In this document: positions 10,877 to 21,657 of the stretch, piece after piece
Layout of the letters: every line of letters begins with the position of its first letter
How positions within the stretch are numbered: position 1 is the stretch's first letter
NCBI GenBank assembly: GCA_029204225.1
Contig: CM055099.1
Location: 54,945,373 to 55,009,372, forward strand
DNA: 64,000 nt
Source: Diphasiastrum complanatum
Taxonomy: Eukaryota; Streptophyta; Lycopodiopsida; Lycopodiales; Lycopodiaceae
Direction: 5' to 3'
Position numbers and translations under genes: made by a program
Notes under the pieces: generated by a model
What the model was told of the DNA's origin: nothing
The model's input: the letters and a program-made list of their open reading frames with translations, nothing else
The model's database searches: none

Positions 10877-11606
10877 TGTCGCGAACGGGTTTGTTTCGTA
10901 TTGCAAACATATTTTTTTCTTTGTATTTTCTTGTGCGGAAGATTACAAGATCCTAGACACGCGACTACAGATCACAAAACAAATATCATTCTAGTAATCA
11001 AGACAGCGGAAGACAAGGAGATGCACGAGATAGAGCAACTATATTATCAGTTTAGAGCGAGATGGTCAGTGTCTCGCTCGTTGGCGGCCTGACGCTCTGC
11101 TCTTTCGTTGTGTTATGCTCGTTGGCAGACTTTCATGCACATCTATTTCATTTCTGTTCTTTTCTTTTCAACTCTACTCACGCACATTCTCTGTATCTCA
11201 CTGTATCTTTTTTATCCAAAAAAAGGGTTTATATCTCCACTATGTGGAGTTTACAAGATAGCTAAACAGAGAATTACAAGAGTAGTTAACGTTAATCAAC
11301 TAATCAGTTACTCTCTTTTATTGCTAACTGTTTCAGCTGGGCGTGAAGTTTAAGACTCCACGCCCATTGAGCTGCCAGCTGGCAGCGCAAAAAAATTTCT
11401 TTCGTTTCGTTTCGTGTCGTGTCTTTTTGGTCCTAAAGGCATGTTTGACTTTTCGCGAATCATTTGACCTTCGAGATCTGCTTCGCTTCGTGTCTTAGGA
11501 TTTTCGAAGTACGTTGACTTTCGCGAATTGTTCACCATTCGACCTTCGTTTCGTGTCGCTTCGTTTCGTGTCGTGGCAAAATTGCAGGAGTTCACCATTT
11601 CTGACA
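10877..11606 (-). repeat. 5' LTR of copia element 1
   Basis: 730 bp. Starts TGTCGCGAACGGG immediately after GATACCA of the complementary primer-binding site and ends TTCTGACA. TGTC/GACA form the terminal inverted repeat. Confidence 0.88.
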
Positions 11607-12512
11607 ACAACAAAAGAAAAAAATAATAAATCATGGCATTTCAAGGGAGTACACAAAAAGAAAGACTAAAAAAGAAATGTAATTTCTTTCAAAGGGTGTC
11701 GAAAGAATAAACATGAGTTATTTCATGCAAAGGACAAGTGAAAGCATAGCACAAGTTTTTTTGAGGAGTTTGAAGGTGGAAATTTGAAGAGTGATATGGT
11801 TCTCTACATTCAACAAAGCTATGGAAGCAAGGATTGGTAGGTGATGATAGCCTTATGTAATCAAAGGAATGTGATAGATTCCTATGTTGATGCCAACTAG
11901 TTACAGAATTACATTCATGCTATCACAAATTCCACTCACATTGCAACTTAAAATAGATTTTATATGTACATGAAGCCATCCAAAATTAGCGCTTGAAGAT
12001 TTTTGTATTAAATCAACGATGAAATGGTTGGCTCAGTACATGAACTGATCATTCCAAAAATGAAACTCATCTAATGGTTTTTATAATCTATTCTTAATCC
12101 ATCAAATGTCTCAAAGAACCACTCATATCCTAAAATAACATCTGCCTAAATTCATAACATGAAAATCAATTTTCTCCTCCATGCTTTGTAGATCCAACAC
12201 CATGAATGAGACTTGAACGTTCCACACATCGGTATCAATACTCTTTTCTAGTTGTACTTAATACTATTGAAAATGAGACATTAAACCTAGTAAATCACCA
12301 CTCGGGCCTCCAATTCTTCTTAAGAGAGGTGACAAACAGATGGAGACAAAGAGATAGATAGATTGATTGAATGTTGAATGTGAGGATGAAAAGCCGTCCA
12401 CTAGTAAGCAAGACGAGTTGAGTTAATCAGACCTCTAAAGGTCAAACAAAGAGAGATATAGATAGAAGTAATTTGCTAGTAAGCACTACTCATCAATTCT
12501 ATTCGTAAGAGA
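11607..12512. other. unassigned stretch between two copia elements
   Basis: No supported coding region. A-rich sequence with no obvious repeat structure. Confidence 0.4.
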
Positions 12513-12909
12513 CATAGTTGTTCTTGCGGTAACGCGTTGTGCAGTATGCCAAAGAACGCTCTAGGAATCACTATAGTTGAACAAATGTTTTTTTTTTTCT
12601 TTTTCTTATCTCTTGTCTATGACATATAATCCTTGAATGCATTATGTTTGTTGAATGTTCCTGCAAGATCAGCTATTATTCGTTTTTTCGCATAAAGGCT
12701 CATCTTAGTTCAATCAGCACTAGATCGACAGTGTCTGTCTATATCTTGGAAGATGATAGATCTTAATTAGAAGCAATAGCTACAATTAAGAGTTCGACTC
12801 TATCTAGGCAGATCAGGAATCTGTAAGAGGATAATTTATTTCAAATAACAGGATTAAAGAAAGACTATTGTTCACTGATTGATCACACCTACAGAAGAGA
12901 TATAGAGCA

Positions 12910-12975
<66 letters not shown>

Positions 12976-13012
12976 ACGAATTAGCGAATCAAGCCTCTCA
13001 CGATTTCCAACA
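12513..13012 (+). repeat. 5' LTR with CT microsatellite
   Basis: Ends CGATTTCCAACA at 13012. Carries a (CT)n tract at 12913-12974. Aligns to the 3' copy at 14050-14551 through TCTTGTCTATGACATATAAT and other blocks. The left edge is estimated from where similarity between the copies fades. Confidence 0.75.
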
Positions 13013-13121
13013 GTGGTATCAGAGCCTCGATCTGACAAGTCAGAACCCATAAGGTTCTAAGACCAGATTGATAACAGCTAAGGAATTGTATTCAACCTAA
13101 AACACTAAAAAAAAAATTACA

Positions 13122-13340
13122 ATGGCATCCATAAGTAGCATTCAGTCAAAGATATGCACCATTTTTCAATCAGATGGGTCAAACTACTTGGCCTAGAAAA
13201 TACTAGATGTCGCTTATCCTAAGAGGAGAAGCAATATGGCCCTGGGTGGACGGGACCGAGGAGATGCCAGGCAATGATGGAAAAGAACTTCGTGAATGGA
13301 AGGAAAAGAATGATAATCAGTAGTTGTCATATCCTGAGAA
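13122..13340 (+). pseudogene. gag N-terminal fragment of the deleted copia element
   Basis: Start at ATGGCATCC (13122). The frame holds an in-frame stop at the expected Trp codon (LA then TAG), and a shifted frame continues MSLILRGEAIWPWVDGTEEM and ELREWKEKNDNQ, typical of copia gag N-termini. Decayed. Confidence 0.6.
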
Positions 13341-13344
13341 GTGG

Positions 13345-14050
13345 ACTGAAAGAAAAATCAAGTAGATTCGAACTGACACAGGCAGAGAATACATCTCCGA
13401 CCGCTTTGCTGATTTCTGCAACGGTCATGGTATCCTTCACAAGAAGACTGTAGCCTATACACCACAACACAATGGTGTAGCAGAGAGAAAGAACAGAACT
13501 CTCATGGAAGCAGTGATGGCCTATTCAAAGACATCAAGATCACTATGGGCTGAAGCAGTAGCTACGGCCACTTACCTGCAGAATAGGACAGGCAAATCAG
13601 GCATTTCTCACACTACCCCACATGAAGTGTGGTGGGGCAATAAACTTGTAAAGATACCGTGTAAGAGATGACACATGTTCATCATACTACAAGATCTATC
13701 TACCGAAGACTAATCAAATTAAAACTGTCAGAGATGTGAAGTTCGATGAAACAAGAACGATGGCCAACGAAGATCCAGTTAGCTACGAAATTCTTGGGAA
13801 GCAATACTACAACCTACCTACATTAACGGATGAAGCGAACCATGAGCATCAAGAAGAAGACGTTCAAATTCCAGATGGACTCAGTGACAGTTCAGATGAC
13901 GAACCAGCTTGTACCAAGAACACCTGCGATGCAATAACTCTATTGTCAATAGAAGGGACAAAGGCAAAACAATCGCCGCGCCTGCAGCACCTCCAAGGAG
14001 ATCCAGCAGGGAGAGAAGACAACCTATCAGGTGAAGAATTAAAAGACAAA
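13345..14050 (+). pseudogene. integrase C-terminal fragment of the deleted copia element
   Basis: Reads the second catalytic Asp region as RTDTGREYIS (family SDNGGE), the catalytic Glu context NGVAERKNRT, and the SLWAEAVATATYLQNR motif to HEVWWGNKL. After a frame break it continues as YKIYLPKTNQIKTVRDVKFD into an acidic linker (13736-14050). No RT follows; the 3' LTR begins directly. Confidence 0.75.
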
Positions 14051-14426
14051 GTTTCTCTTCCGATAACGCACTGTGCGGTATGCCAAATAGCGCTCAAGAA
14101 ATCATTGTAGTTGAATATTTTTTTTTTCTTATCTCTTGTCTATGACATATAATCCTTGAATACATTATGTTTGTTGAATGTTCCTGCAAGATCAATTGTT
14201 ATTCGTTTTTCCGCATAAAGGCTCATCTTAGTTAAATCAGCAGGACAGTGTCTGTCTACACCTTGGAAGATGATAGATCGTAATTAGAAGCAGTAGCTAG
14301 AGTTAAAAGCTCGACTCTATCTAGGCAGATCAGGAATTTGTAAGAGGATAATATATTCCAAATGGCGGGATCACAGAAAGACTATTGTTCTCTAATTGAT
14401 CACACCTACAGAAGAGATATAGAGCA

Positions 14427-14514
<88 letters not shown>

Positions 14515-14551
14515 GCGAATTAATGAATCAAGCCTCTCACGATTTCCAACA
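14050..14551 (+). repeat. 3' LTR with CT microsatellite
   Basis: Second copy of the LTR. Its (CT)n tract, 14429-14513, is longer than the 5' copy's 62 bp. Ends GATTTCCAACA at 14551. The two LTRs differ at many positions, so insertion is not recent. Confidence 0.75.
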
Positions 14552-15783
14552 TTATGCGGTAGCAAGCTACTACACATTAAACATGACAAAAGTCGACAAT
14601 ACCTTGACAGAAGCATTAAAAAATGCTATGTCAAAATCAATTTTAAACAATACTAATACACTGAATCATCTTTAAAGCACATGAAATGCGTTCCTTAACG
14701 CACAACAAATGAGTGCACAATTAGCTGCTTTTATAGTTTACCACTTCCACTCAACAATAGAACGCAATCAATTTCGTTCATCAACACAAGTCCGAGAAGA
14801 CGACGAATGAGCATTTGTCTTAAAAAAGAAACCAAATTTAATTGTTGGAACCTTCATCTATCGACATCTGATGAAAATCGAAAATTGATCACTACATGTC
14901 AAGAAAAAATTGCTACCACCAATTTTGTCTTGCTGAATATGTCGCACATTACATTGACAATGGAAACCAAGTTAAAAAGAGAACAATTCCTCAAATCATT
15001 TGATTTGTCAGTTACAACATCCACAAAGATCCAGAAAACTATTACAGAGAGCCATTACTATTACTACTTTTGTATGCCATTTGTTGAATCTGGAAAAAAT
15101 CTATAAAGCACCACCCAGTCATGGCATGATGCTTACCAAAACATACAAATCATATCACAAAACAAAACAAAACAAAATTCAACTACAACTACAAAAGAAA
15201 CCAAAACATCGACATCAATTGACCAAGACGTAATTCAAAACAACCCACCAACTACATCATCGATAGATTCAAACATTGAGCATTATGACTTAGCACTCGA
15301 TTTTTCTCAAAAAACAATCATCACAAACTCAAAAAAGAAACAACACCGAGCAGAACTTCACATACACTATATTAAATACAAAAGATTATCATTGAAAATT
15401 AAGAACACTAAACAATGCACAGAGATTGAATTTAGGATTGACATAATACATAGAAAGAGAGTCAATTCGAATGAAAAAATTCATTTTGGAGCTGGAACAT
15501 GAAAAGCATACACGCTACTTTTGATTGTACAAGGTTTACTAAGGCACTACCATAAACAAATAAATACATATATCACATTGCCAAAGGCATTACTTATGGC
15601 TTGAATAATTTAGCATTGCTTCATTCTAGAACTGCGCTTGCTTTCAAATATGAGAACTTTTCCCCGCTCGGGGTAGCAGAGTGTATACATGCGCGTCTCC
15701 TGACCAGTCCTTTTGCAATTGCAGTACAGACTCGGTCAATTGATTACATGTACGTCTCTAACTCTCAGAACAGATCCACGGGA
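14552..15783. other. unassigned A-rich stretch
   Basis: Contains a plus-strand open frame at 14807-15106 and low-complexity ACAAAACAAAAC near 15158-15178. No domain recognised. Confidence 0.35.
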
Positions 15784-16059
15784 GTTGAAACCCAGACCTT
15801 TACTATGCTTTCTAACCATAGTCTTGCTTTTCTTGGAAGCTTTTTCCTTTTGCGAACACAGTCTACATGGGATCCTATTTATGTAATAACTAGCTCTTTC
15901 ATGCCTCTTCATACAGTTAGAAAGTTGAAACCCAGACCTTTACTATGCTTTCTAACCACAGTCTTGCTTTTCTTGGAAGCTTTTTTCCTTTTGCAAACAG
16001 AGTCTAGATGGGATCCTATTTATGTAATAACTAGCTCTTTCATGCCTCTTCATACAGTT
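15784..16059 (+). repeat. tandem duplication, 140-bp period
   Basis: Two copies, 15784-15923 and 15924 to about 16059, both starting GTTGAAACCCAGACC and ending CTTCATACAGTT, with only a few mismatches. They keep one frame open, which makes a 173-codon open frame look gene-like without a recognised domain. Confidence 0.85.
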
Positions 16060-16287
16060 GTCTTGCCATTGCACTGTTCCTTAGATTATGTCTCTAATAT
16101 AACCAGCAAAAATAGCGCATAGAGATTAGTTGTCAAAAAAGCTGCTAAGAACAAGAAGAGCTTGTCCCAGGTTGAGAATCTTGTCACTTCATTCCTGAAA
16201 TGCATTGAAAGAGCGAGTCATCTTCTCTAGTTTGACTTGAAAACGTCCGACATATCAATACTTACCGTTCCCTCAGGCTCATCAAAT

Positions 16288-16664
16288 TGATGATTTGCAA
16301 GACCCAGCTATGGAGTATCTTAACTCAAATACTAGATCAACTATGAAAGCTTGAGAAACTGGGCTATGGAAAACATCACACACAAGGAGAATTGCATAAG
16401 CACCTCACAAACTCAAAAGTCTAAAGAAGAAATGAATTGCAAGAGTCCTCCAAATCCCTTGTGAGGCAAGCACCTCCTTTACATGCATGGAAAGTCTAGG
16501 TGTCAACCATAGGAGTGAGCTACTTGGCCAAGTGGGCCACTTGCACTAATTTACTCAACTTACAAAAGGGGGTCTCATGCATTTAATTAAAACATGCCCC
16601 ATGAGTTATGTACAGCTTAACTAATGCTTAGCCAAAGGGGTAAAATAGGCATTACTTTTCAACA
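16288..16664 (-). repeat. 3' LTR of copia element 2
   Basis: Plus-strand ends TGATGATTTGC ... TTTTCAACA. 377 bp. Followed by the run of C that is the complement of the polypurine tract. Confidence 0.9.
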
Positions 16665-18720
16665 CCCCCCCTTAATGGCAATTTTATTTAAACTGACACC
16701 CAACAAAGTTCTGAACTTTTCAAACTTATCTTTACTAAGTGGTTTAGTAAAAATATCAGCTATCTGGTCATTGGTGTCACAATAAACTAGCTCGATCTCC
16801 CCAGTGTGCACTTTCTCTCATATAAAATGTTGGTCCACCTCTATGTGTTTCGTCTGTGCATGATAGACTGGATTCCTCGCAAGCTGAATGCAACTTTGGT
16901 TATCACAATGTAACAATGTAGGTCTTACTTAAGCAATCTGCATGTCCTCAAGTAGACGGCGTAACCAAATGGTTTCACAGGCGGACCTCGTAGTCGCCCT
17001 ATACTCAGCTTCAGTAGATGATAGAGCAATAGTAGGCTGCTTCTTACTGCACCATGATATAGCCCCTGAACCTAGGCTGAAACAATAGCCTGTCGTCGAT
17101 CTCCGATCGTCTCTATCACCTGCCCAATCAGAATCTGAATAATCCTCTAGCTGAAGGTCCCTGTCATTTGTGTATCCAATCCCATAAGTCATTGTCCCTC
17201 TCACATATCGTAGGATCCGCTTGGCTGCCTTCCAATGTGCTTTGGTAGGCTTACTCATGAATTGACTTGCAATCCCAACCGCATAAGCAATATCTGGCCT
17301 GGTGGTAGTAAGGTAAATCAGGCTGCCCACTAACTGACGATAGAGTGTCTCATCTGCAAATGCTGGACCATCATCTTCTGATGGCTTGTTGCTTGCATCC
17401 ATGGGTGTGCTGATTGGTTTGCTTTCTCGCATGTTAAACCTCTTCAATAGTTTCTGTGCATACTTTGCCTGTGAGATAAAAAGACAACGCTTCCCTTTCC
17501 AGACTTCAACTCCTAGGCAATAGTGTAGCAAACCCAAATCTTTCATCTCAAACTCACTAGAAAGATTCTTCTTAACACAAGCAATAAGCTTCTTATTGCT
17601 TCCCGTGATGAGTAGATCATCCACATAGAGCACAACAACCACAAAGTCTTCTCCTTCCCTGAAAACATAAAGATTGCAATCAGACTTACTCTTCTCAAAC
17701 CCTTGCCTTGCAAAGTACTCGTCAATTCGGCTATACCAAGCCCTTGGCGCCTGTTTGAGCCCATACAAGGCTTTCCTGCAAACCAGATTCTCCTTGCCTG
17801 TTATTTCAAATCCCTGCGGTTGTTCCATGTAAACTTCCTCCTGTAGGTGCCCATTCAAAAAGGCACTCTTGACATCCATTTGATGGACATCCCAATCAAA
17901 ATATGAGGCTATAGCCAAAACGGTCCTAATAGATGTCATCTTAGCAACAGGTGCGAATGTCTCATCATAGTCTAGCCCCTCCTGCTGAGCATAGCCTTTC
18001 GCCACCAACCTTGCCTTGTACTTGGCCACTGTTCCATTGGCATGAAACTTGGTCTTATAGACCCACTTGCAACCTATTGGTTGCTTCCCTTCTGGCAATG
18101 TAGTGAGCTCCCATGTGTCATTCTTGACAATGGAGTCGTACTCCTCCTGCATGGCATGTTGCCATACCCTTTCCTTCACGGCTTCGTGAAAGAATTGTGG
18201 CTCATCTGCATTCAGAATAGTGGACATAAGAGCAAAGTTAGTCTCTTGTCTCTCATGAGACCTAAGAGATCTTCTGACACCCTGTTCACTGCTCTCTCCT
18301 TCTTCCATCATTTGACCTTCTTTGATTGTTTCCCAATACCACCTAGGTAGCTTCTTCCTAGCAGTAGGTGATGTGGATGGTGACCACGTATCCCATGGTA
18401 CTGTCTTAGTCTTCCATTTGTCCCCAACTTCGGCTTCTAGTACTTGGCCAAAAAGAGGTCTCGAACTAGTAGGTTCGATTTCCTGTTGTTGCTCCTGCAC
18501 TTGAGGCTCACAGGACTCTTGACTAGGATCCTCATCCGTGGAATCAATCAAGGGTATGAACTCAGTAGTTCCTTCCTTCTCCTGCTCCTGTATCTTGGGT
18601 AAATGCTCTTCATCAAAGATGACATCTCGACTTAGGATCTTCTTCCTGTTTTCGAGATCATATAGCACATAAGCTTTCTCACCTTCACTATACCCAAGAA
18701 AGACACTTTACGGATTTTGC
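16660..18720 (-). pseudogene. copia element 2 RT and RNase H (with integrase tail)
   Basis: A 579-codon block (18668-16929) begins in the integrase tail (LYDLENRKKILSRDVIFDEE). It holds the full RT: CKWVYKTKFHANGTVAKYKA, ARLVAKGYAQQEGLDYDETF, MDVKSAFLNGHLQEEVYMEQ, ALYGLKQAPRAWYSRIDEYF and the intact catalytic LYVDDLLITGS. RNase H follows (YSDSDWAGDRDDRRSTTGYC, LSSTEAEYRA). The TAA at 16929-16931 interrupts RNase H; the same frame continues LLHCDNQSCIQLARNPVYHA, then a second stop (TGA in HFI*EKVHTG), then ADIFTKPLSKDKFEKFRTLL. It stays open through the polypurine tract and ends at a TGA just inside the LTR. So two stops disable an otherwise well-kept domain. Confidence 0.9.
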
Positions 18721-20040
18721 ATCAAGTTTCTTCCGCAAGTCCTTTGGTATATGTGCATATGTTGTACACCCACATACTCGAAGGCTGCCCACTTTGGGCT
18801 TGTTGCCACTATATGCTTCTTCTGGCGTGATTCCTTCAACTGCTTTGGTTGGACTTCTATTCAATAGAAAAATAGCAGTTGCTACCGCTTCCGCCCAAAA
18901 AGAATTTGGCAACCCCTTTGCCTTGAGCATGCTCCTCGCACACTCAACTATAAACCTGTTTTTCCGCTCAGCCAGGCCGTTCTGTTGTGGTGTATGTGGA
19001 GCAGTAAACTGCCTCTTTATCCCACATGCTTTGCAAAGATCTTTGAACTCATCAGAAATATACTCACCACCCTTATCTGACCTGAGAGTCTTTAACCTCT
19101 TTCCTGTGTGGTTTTCCACCATAGCTTTCCACTGTTTGAAGTATTTGAACGCTTCAGATTTCAGTTTCAGAAAATAGACCCATACCTTCCGTGAGAAATC
19201 ATCTACGAAGGTCATGAGATAGTATGCCCCCCCTGCCGATTTGACCTGCATGGGACCACATAAATCTGAATGCACAAGTTCAAGAATGCCCTTGGCCCTG
19301 GTAGCTTTCTCCTTTGGAAACTTTTTCCTCTGTTGCTTCCCTAATGCACAAGCCTCACATGTATCTGAAGAAGACTTAATGCTAGGAAGATCTACTACCA
19401 TTTTGTGCCTGTTCAAAACTTGCAAACTTTTATAACTCAAATGACCATATCTCTCATGCCAAAGCTTGTCCCGATTAGTATCTCTTGCAGACAAGGCCTC
19501 TTGGCTAGGAATGGTTGTGAAAAGCTTGTAAAGACCTCCTTCTTGCATTCCCTTGGCTACCACCTTGAAGTTCTGATCTTTGTCTTTTACCAAACATGTA
19601 GAATCATCAAACTCTACCACCATGTTCTGTTTGGTAATGGCACCAACAGATAGCAAGTTCTTAGCCAACCCTGGTACATGCAACACACTTTTAATTTCTT
19701 TCACCTCGCTTGATGACAGTTGTATTGCAACTGTGCCTTTTCCCCTCACCATACGTGTAGAATTATCTCCAAGGCAAACATGCTGACCATCTTCTGTCTC
19801 CTCATAGGTGCTGAACCAATCTCTATGAGGTGTCATGTGCTTTGAGGCTCCAGAATCAATGTACCATCCACCAAATGTGGATTCAGATGATAGGGCTGCG
19901 GTGAATAGCTCAAGCACACCAGATTGCTCCTCCTCTGCAACTTTGTCAACGTGACCCTGCTGGTTCTTTCCCTTCTTCTGATCACTTTGCTTCTTTCTGC
20001 ATTCAAAGGCAAAATGCCCATACTTAATAGTTGCAGTTGC
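18688..20040 (-). pseudogene. copia element 2 protease and integrase
   Basis: Minus strand. Zinc knuckle remnant KYGHFAFECRKKQ is followed by the retropepsin site WYIDSGASKHMTPH, then LGDNSTRMVRGKG and LHVPGLAKNLLSVGAI. The HHCC domain of integrase follows (LWHERYGHLSYKSLQVLNRH, CEACALGKQQRKKF), then the core (LVHSDLCGPM, TLRSDKGGEYIS, PQQNGLAERKNRFIVECARS, FWAEAVATAIFLLNRSPTKA) and YAHIPKDLRKKLDAKSVKC. SDKGGE replaces the usual SDNGGE. A frameshift near 18700 ends this frame (CLSWV then stop) and the next frame resumes as FLGYSEGEKAYVLYDL. Confidence 0.9.
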
Positions 20041-20773
20041 CCTTCCTCTTGGGTGTAGATGAGAAATTGGTGCTTGACTCCTCTCCAACCTGTAACTTAG
20101 ACACATGTTGCTCCAAGCTTTGCTTTGAGTTCTTCTTTTTGCCTTTACCTTTCTTCTGAAAGTTTTGCTTCTTCTTAAAAGCAAAAGCAAGCTCTGGATT
20201 ATCTTCCCTTTCAGAAAGATTCTTCCTTCGCATCTCCTCCTATAAAAGAAGACCACATAACTCCCCAAAGGTTGGGAGTTTCTCTCTAGCAGAAAGGGAC
20301 ATCAAATAGTCTTGATAGTTGAATGACAAGTTGTTCAAGACTATGGGGACAATACTTCTGTCACTTACTTTCTCTCCAACTGAATCAAGCTGATCCATTA
20401 GGTCCTTGACCTTTGTGATATGATCACCAATTGTTGCACCTGCTTCCATCTTGAGAGTATGTAACATGTTTTGCAAATACACCAGCTTGGCTGAATCCAT
20501 TGTTTCAAACATAGACTTCAAAATTGTCCAAGCATCAGCTGCATCCCTTGCATTGCAAATGTGAGGAATAATATTGTCCTTGACAAAAAGATTGATTATC
20601 CTATGAGCTTTATGTCTCCTGTTCATGTAGTCCTTCAATTCAGGATCAGATGTTGGTACAGATTTTGTACCTGTCATCACCTCCCAGCAATTCTTGTCCA
20701 TCAAGATATTAGCCATCTTGAACTTCCACACTCTGTAGTTTGTGCCATCTAGTTTGCTAGATTCACCCAGCAA
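20024..20773 (-). pseudogene. copia element 2 gag
   Basis: Start MLGESSKLDGTNYRVWKFKM at 20773. A UBN2-type gag body follows, with ADAWTILKSMFETMDSAKLV, VYLQNMLHTLKMEAG and DLMDQLDSVGEKVSDRSIVP. A TAG stop at 20240-20242 interrupts the frame, which continues in phase (EEMRRKNLSEREDNPELAFA) to a lysine-rich nucleocapsid region. The frame is lost inside the zinc knuckle: the CNY ... KYGHFAFEC pieces lie in different frames, so one Cys of the CCHC motif is missing at the shift near 20025-20040. Confidence 0.85.
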
Positions 20774-21258
20774 ACTCTCCCCAAGCCATGCTAAAATTTG
20801 TGCTCAAACAGAAGCTCAACCTGAAAAAGATCAGAAAAGAAACAACTTCCAGCAACAGGGGTTTGACCCCAAACTAGGGTATGTAGCCACTTCAAGGCAA
20901 CCCTTCAGCTCCTGCTTTTGTCTTTGCCACTTGGTATGGCCTCACTAGCACAAGCACTAGGCCCCACTGGAACAGAAACCAGAAGCCCCTACAGAAAGTG
21001 CGCCCTACTTTTGTGTAAGCTCCTCCAAAAAGACTCCCCAAAACTTAGCCAGATTTAGAAAGTTTTTGGATCATCCCACTCCCCTTGCCAATAGCTCTTC
21101 AACAGTGCAAGACTCCACTTGATCTGACACCTGTAGATCAAATGCTCCCTCTTTCAAGATTGAGGTGCTTGTAGAAGATGAGAATTTTCTCAAGAATCTA
21201 AGCACTGAAGTTTCTCTCACTCACAGACTCACAGGCTAGACAACCTGCTCTGATACCA

Positions 21259-21657
21259 TGATGATTTGCAAGACCCAGCTATGGAGTATCTTAACTCAAA
21301 TACTAGATCAACTATGAAAGCTTGAGAAACTGGGCTATGGAAAACATCACACACAAGGAGAATTGCATAAGCACCTCACAAACTCAAAAGTCTGAAGAAG
21401 AAATGAATTGCTAGAGAGAGAGAAAGAGAGGGTGTGGGTCCTCCAAATCCCTTGTGAGGCAAGCACCTCCTTTACATGCATGGAAAGTCTAGGTGTCAAC
21501 CATAGGAGTGAGCTACTTGGCCAAGTGGGCCACTTGCACTAATTTACTCAACTTACAAAAGGGGGTCTCATGCATTTAATTAAAACATGCCCCATGAGTT
21601 ATGTACAACTTAACTAATGCTTAGCCAAAGGGGTAAAATAGGCATTACTCTTCAACA
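21259..21657 (-). repeat. 5' LTR of copia element 2
   Basis: 399 bp. TGATGATTTGC ... CTTCAACA. Nearly identical to the 3' copy apart from the purine-rich insertion at about 21413-21438. The complement of the primer-binding site lies directly before it. Confidence 0.9.

Larger units (their letters stand above)
6105..11606 (-). mobile_element. Ty1/copia LTR retrotransposon 1, both LTRs, degenerate coding
   Basis: About 5.5 kb, minus strand. The right LTR (10877-11606) is the 5' LTR. It begins TGTC next to a reverse-complement primer-binding site (GCTCTGATACCA, 10865-10876) and ends GACA. The left LTR (6105-6791) is the 3' LTR, also ends GACA, and is preceded on the coding strand by a GAGGGAG polypurine tract. 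The left LTR lacks about 41 bp of its outer end, so no target-site duplication can be read. The domain order protease, integrase, RT, RNase H is that of Ty1/copia. Several frameshifts and a non-canonical RT motif indicate an inactive copy. Confidence 0.9.
12513..14551 (+). mobile_element. internally deleted Ty1/copia element (gag fused to integrase) with two LTRs
   Basis: About 2 kb, plus strand. Two LTRs (about 12513-13012 and 14050-14551) share long blocks and both end TTTCCAACA after a CT microsatellite. A primer-binding site TGGTATCAGAGCC starts at 13014, one base after the 5' LTR. The internal part reads a gag start (MASISSIQSKICTIFQSDGS at 13122), then jumps near 13320-13345 to integrase (IRTDTGREYISDRFADFC, YTPQHNGVAERKNRTLMEA, LWAEAVATATYLQNRTGKSG) and its tail (KIYLPKTNQIKTVRDVKFDE). 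Most of gag, protease, RT and RNase H are missing. Non-autonomous deletion derivative; the LTR start is approximate. Confidence 0.82.
16288..21657 (-). mobile_element. Ty1/copia LTR retrotransposon 2, nearly complete and young
   Basis: About 5.37 kb, minus strand. The 3' LTR is 16288-16664 and the 5' LTR 21259-21657. They differ by only a few substitutions and one insertion of about 22-24 bp (purine-rich AGAGAG, near 21413-21438) in the right copy. The primer-binding site complement (CTGCTCTGATACCA, 21245-21258) abuts the 5' LTR, and a polypurine tract (AAGGGGGGG on the coding strand, 16665-16673) abuts the 3' LTR. Flanks CAAAT (16283-16287) and CAAAC (21658-21662) look like a 5-bp target duplication with one change. 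Gag and pol are readable with a few defects. Confidence 0.92.
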
